Assembly: GCA_016296575.1 (NCBI GenBank)
Contig: JAEDJA010000049.1
Coordinates: forward strand, 1 to 7,749
DNA from: Treponema sp.
GTDB taxonomy: Bacteria > Spirochaetota > Spirochaetia > Treponematales > Treponemataceae
Direction: 5' to 3'
DNA: 7,749 bases
In this document: positions 1-5,626 of the stretch, one piece after another
How positions within the stretch are numbered: the first letter of the stretch is position 1
Layout: each line of letters starts with the position of its first letter
Notes under the pieces: generated by a model
The model's database searches: none
What the model was told of the DNA's origin: nothing
The model's input: only the letters and a program-made list of their open reading frames with translations
Program-made: the position numbers and the translations under genes

Positions 1-14
1 TATTAGCGGCTTAG

Positions 15-71
15 CAAATGTTCAATTTTTCATCCACAACATTTGACAATTTCTCGAAATCTTTGTTGTGG
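15..71. repeat. Two overlapping inverted repeats (mutually exclusive hairpins)
   Basis: CAAATGTT at 15-22 is perfectly complementary to AACATTTG at 38-45. CCACAACA at 34-41 is perfectly complementary to TGTTGTGG at 64-71. The two share bases 38-41, so only one hairpin can form at a time. The second encloses a small ATTTC/GAAAT stem (50-60). They lie just upstream of, and run into, the orphan membrane ORF. No T-run follows, so neither is a standard terminator. They could be an attenuator-like switch, a recombination site or chance in AT-rich DNA; the sequence alone does not decide. Confidence 0.4.
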
Positions 72-406
72 TTATATTCTTACTTATATATAAAACTCAG
101 CCAGAATTATTTTATGACCAATACAGTTTTATTAATATTTCTTTAAAAAATATTTATGTTTATTCGGTCATTTATTTTGCACTTACACTTGGTGCAATTT
201 TACTATTCAAAACCATTACTAAATATGAAGTGTTATTGCGGCTTATATGGCTATATTTTTTATACTTGCAGATTGAATCATTAATATATCAAGGCTATAA
301 CATAAGTAAAGAAAGCCTAATTTTCCTATTACTGCCTATTTCATCATTGATTCCATGCGTCTGCATAAAAAATCTGTTATCTTTTATACTGTGGATGCAA
401 GGTTAG
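68..406 (+). CDS. Hypothetical multi-pass membrane protein, possibly a 5'-truncated remnant
   Basis: The 112-residue product is strongly hydrophobic, with about four possible membrane spans: the N-terminal VIFLLIY, then roughly residues 29-47, 54-74 and 82-108. I do not recognise the family. The only usable start is GTG at 68, with no Shine-Dalgarno motif upstream, and no in-frame ATG occurs until near the C-terminus. The same frame is open from 47 and, beyond a TGA at 44-46, continues to the left edge as a plausible peptide ending FFIHNI. The ORF may therefore be the 3' part of a longer gene broken by a nonsense mutation. TGA is a true stop elsewhere in the window (end of the ABC transporter), so recoding is unlikely. 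Its last 30 bases overlap the convergent 176-aa gene, which also argues against both being well-maintained genes. An immunity-type membrane protein is possible but unsupported. Confidence 0.4.
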   Translation: MVIFLLIYKTQPELFYDQYSFINISLKNIYVYSVIYFALTLGAILLFKTITKYEVLLRLIWLYFLYLQIESLIYQGYNISKESLIFLLLPISSLIPCVCIKNLLSFILWMQG

Positions 407-907
407 ATATATCACTGAAAACAGTTTACTTATTAATGTTGGCTTTTCTCTAGTGTATTTGATTTTTAAATTATCTAGAAACTCGGTTTCAAACTCCTTC
501 AATATATCCTCATCTTGCTGTGTACGCTTAAGGCGATTAAACTCCTTGGTTTGTTCTCGTAGTATATAACTTTTTAAGGTGATATAAGGTTTTTCAGCGG
601 TTTGAAATATTTCGATTTCAATGATTGCAGGAATATTATCCAGATTTACTTCAATGTACAGGTATTCAAACAAAGCTATAGACTCATGTCCAGTTACATA
701 TTCTCTGATTTTCTCACCATACCAGAACCTTTCATTATCATTATAATAATTTGTGATTTGTTCTATTAATTCATTCTGTGATTCTAATTGAAATAAATAA
801 ACTTCATTTTCAAAACACCAGGGTGCAGATGCTGGAGATGAAAAAATAAAAGAAAACAATAGTATAATTAAAATTAATGGAATAATACGTTTTTTAATGA
901 TGCGCAT
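377..907 (-). CDS. Exported hypothetical protein, candidate immunity protein for the phospholipase-like toxin
   Basis: The product is 176 aa, taking ATG at 907 as the start. The frame stays open to a TTG at 922, but a strong GAGGAG at 920-915 sits 7 nt before the ATG and settles the choice. Residues 1-26 form a signal peptide: a basic RIIKKR start, a long Leu/Ile/Phe core and cleavage probably after SPA (residue 26). The single Cys31 is not in a lipobox, so a soluble periplasmic or surface protein is expected. The mature part is charged and mixed alpha/beta (beta-like 80-115, helical 117-150), with no motif I recognise. The start overlaps the end of the upstream toxin-like gene by 14 nt, so the two should be translationally coupled. 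That toxin-then-small-exported-protein order is typical of toxin-immunity pairs, and a periplasmic location suits protection against an enzyme attacking membrane lipids from outside. The immunity role is inference from position and localisation only. Confidence 0.8.
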   Translation of the reverse strand: MRIIKKRIIPLILIILLFSFIFSSPASAPWCFENEVYLFQLESQNELIEQITNYYNDNERFWYGEKIREYVTGHESIALFEYLYIEVNLDNIPAIIEIEIFQTAEKPYITLKSYILREQTKEFNRLKRTQQDEDILKEFETEFLDNLKIKYTREKPTLISKLFSVIYLTLHPQYKR

Positions 908-2189
908 TATAACGCTCCTCAATTGTCATAGAAATACCATAATTAGGCTGGTTCTCAGGTTTAAATGCATATCCTATAGTTTTAAATAGTGCTAATGTAG
1001 AGAAAACTACGGAAGTAAGCAACGATCTACTCTTATCTATTAGATCAGGATTTGTAACAAAATTTTTCATATTGCTAAGTACCAACTGCCAATCATCATA
1101 AATAACGTCTGTATTCAATAACGCACCTACAGTACCTGCAGTTTTGTTATTAGCATATGCTTTATCATGAATAATAGAAGCATCCTCGCTTTTATTTCGT
1201 GGAATATAATCATAATTACTAGAGCCCGAATATGTCTTTGGATTTTCAGGCCCAGTATAACTAGTTCCCATAAAATTTTTATGTAATGTATTGGGATCTA
1301 CGGCATTTGAATTCAATGACACAAAGATATCATACTTTTCTGCTTGTATAGGAGTGATTTGAGTGATTTGAGTGCCATCGGTCCTAGATAAAGTCCCATC
1401 TTCATGAAATATGTAACCATCGAGTTCAAATCCGTCAGGAATAATAACACCTTTGGATTCAATCCATGAAACAGTTGTTCCTTGTCTTTTTATTTGGTGA
1501 TAAGTATTAAGATTATTTTGAGATATTATGTCAGGGTCATAAGTATATTCGTCTATACCGTTTACAGTTTTTTTTATCCAATTACCTTTCGACTTGTTTT
1601 CATTCATTTTCTCAACATAATTTTCAATTACATTATCAACTTCATTCTTATCATAATTTCCAATCACTTCTTGTTTCTTTGCTTTCTGTTCATCCAGAGC
1701 ATCCCAGTACTGAGGAGGAACGCCTTGATATTCTGAACTTGTTCTAGCAGATGATGTAGTCTGCTCTGCAGTGGCAGCTGTTTCTTGTATAACAGAAGAT
1801 TCCGTAGATTTGGTTCCAGTTGAAGAAACTGCTGAAGTTGAATTATTACCGCTTTTTGTTGTTGTATTAGTTTTTCCAGTTCCCGAAGTACTTGAAGAAG
1901 TCTGCTGGGGTTGTGAATTCGAAGTTTCAGTTACAGACGTTGGAGTACTGTTAGTTGCCGTAGTTTCACTTTCGCCCACTTGTTTTTTTGCCCAGTCAAT
2001 ATCGCCTTGAGTAATGGTTACTGTTGTTCCATCGTTTCTGGTAAGGGTGTCACCAGGCTTTGCATTGGCAACACCTTTATTTGAGTTCTCAATTTCTGCA
2101 CCACCATTGATTTTAAACAGAACGTCTCCAGTTATTTCTTCTGCGTAATCTGAGAAATCGTAATTGTCTAGAGGTTTATACTTTTTCAT
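894..2189 (-). CDS. Double-glycine-leader secreted protein with C-terminal phospholipase A2-like domain
   Basis: This 431-aa protein has a modular layout. Residues 1-30 are a C39-type export leader ending DVLFKINGG, with Ile27 (-4), Leu24 (-7) and Ile19 (-12) at the hydrophobic positions expected of double-glycine leaders; cleavage is predicted after Gly30. Residues 46-72 form a short module (GDTLTRNDGTTVT then DIDWAKKQ). Residues 73-155 are a Ser/Thr/Gln-rich, probably disordered linker. Residues 156-300 are unassigned and carry a second TLSRTDGT copy at 266-273. Residues 305-407 resemble the phospholipase A2 domain of parvovirus VP1: Y311-T-G-P314-E-N-P as calcium loop, H341-D342-K-A-Y345 as catalytic HDxxY, Asp361 in NTDVIY as the likely second acidic residue, and a hydrophobic helix at 388-408. 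The protein has no cysteine, as expected of that PLA2 class rather than disulfide-rich venom or pancreatic enzymes. I infer a secreted, calcium-dependent phospholipid-cleaving toxin; the target (rival bacteria or host cells) is unknown. No strong Shine-Dalgarno precedes the start (AAGGGA is 11 nt away), but homology with the right-edge gene supports it. Confidence 0.85.
   Translation of the reverse strand: MKKYKPLDNYDFSDYAEEITGDVLFKINGGAEIENSNKGVANAKPGDTLTRNDGTTVTITQGDIDWAKKQVGESETTATNSTPTSVTETSNSQPQQTSSSTSGTGKTNTTTKSGNNSTSAVSSTGTKSTESSVIQETAATAEQTTSSARTSSEYQGVPPQYWDALDEQKAKKQEVIGNYDKNEVDNVIENYVEKMNENKSKGNWIKKTVNGIDEYTYDPDIISQNNLNTYHQIKRQGTTVSWIESKGVIIPDGFELDGYIFHEDGTLSRTDGTQITQITPIQAEKYDIFVSLNSNAVDPNTLHKNFMGTSYTGPENPKTYSGSSNYDYIPRNKSEDASIIHDKAYANNKTAGTVGALLNTDVIYDDWQLVLSNMKNFVTNPDLIDKSRSLLTSVVFSTLALFKTIGYAFKPENQPNYGISMTIEERYNAHH
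915..920 (-). promoter_or_regulatory. Ribosome binding site GAGGAG for the 176-aa gene
   Basis: Read on the minus strand, GAGGAG lies 7 nt before ATG 907 and within the last codons of the upstream 431-aa gene. It fixes the start at 907 rather than the TTG at 922 and supports translational coupling of the two genes. Confidence 0.75.
1352..1374. repeat. Short 9-bp tandem repeat inside the phospholipase-like gene
   Basis: GAGTGATTT is present twice in tandem, followed by a partial third copy (GAGTG). On the coding strand it encodes the TQITQIT stretch at residues 273-279. It keeps the frame in whole 3-residue units and probably reflects replication slippage. Confidence 0.7.
2093..2163 (-). repeat. 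Left arm of leader-encoding inverted repeat
   Basis: These 71 bases encode residues 10-32 of the 431-aa protein, through the Gly-Gly site. They match 7679-7749 on the opposite strand at 66 of 71 positions, including a 25-base identical run. Only one of the five differences (T/C making Val or Ala) and the Asp/Asn pair change the protein; the Gly-Gly codon differences are silent. The sequences diverge upstream (MKKYKPLDN versus MKVKKFNDLNC). Confidence 0.9.
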
Positions 2190-2206
2190 TACCCAACTTT
2201 TCCCTT

Positions 2207-2236
2207 ATTATATAATATTTTCAGAAAATTTACTAA
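2207..2236 (-). promoter_or_regulatory. Possible promoter for the phospholipase-like gene
   Basis: On the minus strand a perfect TATAAT lies at 2212-2207, with a weak TTAGTA at 2236-2231 separated by 18 nt. The implied transcript start near 2200 would give a leader of about 11 nt lacking a clear Shine-Dalgarno. The AT-rich palindrome ATTATATAAT means the same bases also read TATAAT on the plus strand, so assignment is uncertain. Confidence 0.35.
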
Positions 2237-2253
2237 TTTTTTACAAAAAACTA

Positions 2254-2282
2254 TTGAATTTAACATCTTCTTACATTACATT
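2254..2282 (+). promoter_or_regulatory. Possible promoter for the type I secretion operon
   Basis: TTGAAT at 2254-2259 and TACATT at 2277-2282 are separated by exactly 17 nt, each matching four of six sigma70 consensus bases. The implied start near 2289 leaves about 33 nt of leader before ATG 2322. No good Shine-Dalgarno sequence is visible in that leader. A second candidate -10, TATAAT at 2211-2216, lacks a good -35. Confidence 0.4.
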
Positions 2283-2321
2283 TACTTCTTTTTTTCTCTG
2301 TCAAGTGATATATTTTTCATC

Positions 2322-4487
2322 ATGAGATTTAAAAAGTATTATTGCCTTGTACACCAACAAGATGAAACAGACTGTGGCGCAGCTTGTATTTCTACTATTG
2401 CAAAGTATTACGGAAAGAAAATATCTATAGCAAAAATTAGAAATCTTGCAGGAACTGACACGAAAGGCACCTCCGCAAAAGGCATTATTAAATGTGCAAA
2501 CAGCATTGGTTTTTCATGCAAAGCGTTAGTATCTAAAGAAAAAGTTTTAAAACAAGACCTGCCATTTCCTATCATTGTTCACTTGGTTAAAAATGACCTG
2601 GAACATTATGTCGTTGTTTATAAAATTAACAAGCAGAAAATACTTATTGCAGATCCTGCAGGATCAATATACTGGGAAAAAGCCGAGAAGTTTTTTGAAT
2701 GGTGGTCAGGAGTTTTCTTTCTTTTATCTCCAAATCAAGCTTTTGAAAAAACAGATGATGATAAATCTTTTTTTCAGAGATTCTGGTACATTTTACAAAA
2801 AGACCGTAAACTTGCTTTAAGTATTTTTTCAGCCAGCTTCTTTATAACTATTCTAGGTATTCTTGGAGCCTTTTACTTCAGATTCCTTATTGACGATGTA
2901 ATTTATTCTTATCTGCCACAAGCACTTATATCAGTTTCTCTTGCTTATTTACTCGTTATAATATTCCAAAGTCTTTTAAATTTTGTCAGAAACAATCTGA
3001 TTGTATTCTTTAGTAATAAAATAGAGGCTGCATTAACTCTAGAATATTTTAATCATATTCTACATTTGCCATTAGACTTCTTTACTTCAAGAAAAAGTGG
3101 TGTAATTCTTTCCAGAATAGGCGATATAGGAACAATAAAAAATGCTCTTTCCAGTATGACCATTGGAGTTCTTTTAGATTGCGTTATGCTGATTTTTGGA
3201 GGAATTGTTCTATTTACATTCAGTTCCTCTCTTGTAGGAATTGCAGCTATTCCTGTTATTCTTTCAGCAATTTTAGTTCTTTCTTTTTCAAAAAGATTCA
3301 AACAGTTAATCTACCGGCGGTCTGTACTTGAAGCTGAAAAGTATTCTCACTTTGTAGAAACCATAAATGGCATTTCAACAGTAAAAGCACTCTCCTCTGA
3401 AAACGATTCTTATGATAAAGCCGAATTAAAAATAATCAATACTATCGAAAAAGATTTTTCCTTATTAAATATGAGTAATGTTCAAAGTACCTTACAGGAA
3501 TTTTTTACTCAGGCAGGAAATCTTGCTGTTTACTGGTACGGAAGTTACCTAATAATGCAGGGAAGATTATCACTTGGAGAACTGATCAGCTTTGTTACTT
3601 TATTAGGCTATTTTTTAGGTCCATTAAGCAGGTTGATTACATTACAACCTCAAATTCAGGAATTATCAGTTGCAAGTAAACGCTTGGGCGAAATTCTTGA
3701 TATTCCTGAAGAAACCATAAATTCTGGTTTATTTACCTTAAAGGAAGTAAAGGGTTATATAACCATGAAAGACATTTCTTTTTCTTATGGTACACGAGGT
3801 AATACCCTTGAAAACATTTCTCTGCATATTAATGCTGGTGAAAAAGTAGCTTTTGTTGGACCATCTGGTTCTGGAAAGACAACACTGATAAAACTGCTTT
3901 TAAAATTCTATAAAGCTGATACCGGGGATATTTTAATTGATGAGAAAAGTATTAATGACATAAATACTACATCATACAGAAGTCACTTTGGCTATGTTCC
4001 ACAGGAAATTCTTCTCTTTAGTGGAACCATTGAGGAAAATATAGCATGGGGAAACTATGAAGCAACTCCTGAAGATATTTTCAATGCAGCAAAAAATGCA
4101 GAAGCATTAGATTTTATAGCAAAACTGGATAATCGATTTGCCACTAAAATTGGAGAAAAAGGAGCATCCTTATCTGGCGGTGAAAGACAACGAATTGCCT
4201 TAGCAAGAACTCTTTTACGAAAACCCAAAATTCTTGTTTTAGATGAAGCAACCTCTAGTTTGGACAGTTTGTCCGAAACAGCCATTATGAACACCATAAA
4301 CAGAATTGGTACAGATGTAACAACTATAATAGTCGCACACCGTCTTTCAACAATTAAAAACTGTGACAAAATCTTTGTATTAAAGGAAGGTCAACTTGTT
4401 GAATCTGGAAATCATAAAGAACTACTAGAGAAGAATGGTGTTTATGCTGAAATGTGGAAAAATCAAAATCAGGAAGATTATAAATGA
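2322..4487 (+). CDS. C39-peptidase-containing ABC transporter (bacteriocin-type exporter)
   Basis: The 721-aa length and three-part layout are those of peptidase-containing ABC transporters, which cut a double-glycine leader in the cytoplasm and export the cargo using ATP. Residues 1-135 are a C39 cysteine peptidase: Gln12 (oxyanion), Cys18 in DETDCGAAC, His95 in LEHYVVV and Asp111 in IADPAG are all present, so it should be active, unlike the degenerate C39-like domain of HlyB-type RTX exporters. Residues 160-440 are the membrane domain, with six likely helices. Residues 478-721 are the ATPase: Walker A GPSGSGKTT (513-521), Q-loop Gln561, signature LSGGE (617-621), Walker B ILVLDE (637-642), D-loop SSLD (645-648) and H-loop His673. 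The Met at 2322 places the DCGAAC motif where it normally lies, though no clear ribosome binding site precedes it. It is the first gene of the operon and overlaps the adaptor gene by ATGA. Its natural substrates are inferred to be the two double-glycine-leader proteins flanking the operon. Confidence 0.96.
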   Translation: MRFKKYYCLVHQQDETDCGAACISTIAKYYGKKISIAKIRNLAGTDTKGTSAKGIIKCANSIGFSCKALVSKEKVLKQDLPFPIIVHLVKNDLEHYVVVYKINKQKILIADPAGSIYWEKAEKFFEWWSGVFFLLSPNQAFEKTDDDKSFFQRFWYILQKDRKLALSIFSASFFITILGILGAFYFRFLIDDVIYSYLPQALISVSLAYLLVIIFQSLLNFVRNNLIVFFSNKIEAALTLEYFNHILHLPLDFFTSRKSGVILSRIGDIGTIKNALSSMTIGVLLDCVMLIFGGIVLFTFSSSLVGIAAIPVILSAILVLSFSKRFKQLIYRRSVLEAEKYSHFVETINGISTVKALSSENDSYDKAELKIINTIEKDFSLLNMSNVQSTLQEFFTQAGNLAVYWYGSYLIMQGRLSLGELISFVTLLGYFLGPLSRLITLQPQIQELSVASKRLGEILDIPEETINSGLFTLKEVKGYITMKDISFSYGTRGNTLENISLHINAGEKVAFVGPSGSGKTTLIKLLLKFYKADTGDILIDEKSINDINTTSYRSHFGYVPQEILLFSGTIEENIAWGNYEATPEDIFNAAKNAEALDFIAKLDNRFATKIGEKGASLSGGERQRIALARTLLRKPKILVLDEATSSLDSLSETAIMNTINRIGTDVTTIIVAHRLSTIKNCDKIFVLKEGQLVESGNHKELLEKNGVYAEMWKNQNQEDYK

Positions 4488-5626
4488 AGATATATTCAGA
4501 TAATACTATACCTTACACCCAGGAATATTTTTTACAAAAAAAGCCCATTTTTCAATTTGCCACAATGTGGATAATCTGTATCTTCATTATTTCTACATTA
4601 TTATTTATCTCATTTGCAAAATTTGAAGAAGTAATCAAAGTTACAGGCTTTATTAGACCAGAAGAGAATATTTCTACTGTATCCAACGCCGTTACTGGAA
4701 GAATTCAATCTATAGAGTATAAAGCTGGTCAAAATGTAGAGAGCGGACAGTTGCTTCTTAGAATAGATCCAACACAATTAGTCGCAGAAAAAGAATCACT
4801 TATCTCACAGATGGAAGATGAAAAAGAAAGACTTTCTGCACTTTATGAAATCAAAGCAAGTATAAAGCAAGGGAAAAATGTAATAAACAAAAAACATTAC
4901 GAAGCATTTCTGCGCTTTGAACTTTGGGAAACAAATCTTGAGAAACTTTCAAATATACGTACTCTTAATCAAGAAAGGTATGAACAGGAAAAAGAACTTC
5001 CCAAAACCATGACAACGGTCGCAAAACTTCGGGAATTAGAATCAGAATATTTGATTTCTTGTAACAATTATGATGATTATAATATTACCTTCCAGCATGC
5101 CATTGAATCTGAAATCATTACTCTGGAAACTTCAGAAAAAATAAATGAAAACAAACTAAAGCAAATAAATGATTCTATTTTATTTACAGAAGTCAGAGCT
5201 CCTATTGATGGCATGATACAGGAAATCTCTGTATATAACAAAAATGACTGGATTCAATCTGGACAGATACTATTTAACATAGTACCAAATGATGTAAATC
5301 TTACAAAAGTAGAACTTTCAATTCCAGCAAAACAAGCGGGAAAAATCGAAGAAGGGATGACAGTGAAAATGCGTTTTCCAAGTCTACCCTATCACGAGTT
5401 TGGTGGAACAGAAGGAAGAATAATAACTATAGATCCCGATGTTACTAAATCTCAAAATGGAGAAGCATTCTTCTTAATTAAAACAGATATTGAAAAACAA
5501 AGTCTCAAAGATAAGAAAGGAAAAGAATACCCTTTAAAAGTTGGTTTACAAACAGATGCACGGATTGTCCTTTCAAAGAAAACAATACTTAAATATGTTC
5601 TGGAGAAAATGAGTTTATGGTATTAG
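4484..5626 (+). CDS. HlyD-family periplasmic adaptor (membrane fusion protein)
   Basis: The 380-aa product has the classic adaptor layout. A short cytoplasmic N-terminus is followed by one membrane span (about 26-46). A first lipoyl/barrel-sandwich half lies at 66-97 (GRIQSIEYKAGQNVESGQLL), a long helical hairpin at about 98-230, a second lipoyl half at 235-268 (VRAPIDGMIQEI) and a beta-barrel region to about 365. Such proteins trimerise or hexamerise to bridge the inner-membrane ABC transporter and the TolC duct. The start is preceded by AGGAAG (4471-4476) with 7-nt spacing and overlaps the transporter's stop codon as ATGA, so the two are translationally coupled. It lacks the extra C-terminal extensions found in some relatives. 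The family assignment is firm; the cargo it serves is inferred from the neighbours. Confidence 0.95.
   Translation: MKIYSDNTIPYTQEYFLQKKPIFQFATMWIICIFIISTLLFISFAKFEEVIKVTGFIRPEENISTVSNAVTGRIQSIEYKAGQNVESGQLLLRIDPTQLVAEKESLISQMEDEKERLSALYEIKASIKQGKNVINKKHYEAFLRFELWETNLEKLSNIRTLNQERYEQEKELPKTMTTVAKLRELESEYLISCNNYDDYNITFQHAIESEIITLETSEKINENKLKQINDSILFTEVRAPIDGMIQEISVYNKNDWIQSGQILFNIVPNDVNLTKVELSIPAKQAGKIEEGMTVKMRFPSLPYHEFGGTEGRIITIDPDVTKSQNGEAFFLIKTDIEKQSLKDKKGKEYPLKVGLQTDARIVLSKKTILKYVLEKMSLWY

Noticed and set aside
34..71. CCACAAC/GTTGTGG arms considered as an integron attC site.
   Set aside because: The arms do not fit the RYYYAAC/GTTRRRY core pattern and no second pair of inner boxes is evident.
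354..371. ATGC/GCAT stem next to a run of six A, considered as a terminator between the convergent genes.
   Set aside because: The T-run comes before the stem on the minus strand and is an A-run on the plus strand, so it cannot end transcription in either direction; the stem is only 4 bp.
2..406. TGA read as tryptophan (alternative genetic code) to join the left-edge frame.
   Set aside because: The ABC transporter gene ends with TGA at 4485-4487 in a normal ATGA overlap, and tryptophan is encoded by TGG throughout the other genes.
1482..1736. Plus-strand open frame of 84 residues, rich in Ile and Phe.
   Set aside because: It lies wholly antisense to the phospholipase-like gene and has no ribosome binding site; its hydrophobic look comes from the reverse complement of AT-rich coding sequence.
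1771..2010. Plus-strand open frame of 79 residues, Val/Glu-rich.
   Set aside because: It is the antisense reading of the Ser/Thr-rich linker, whose codon bias makes the opposite strand open.
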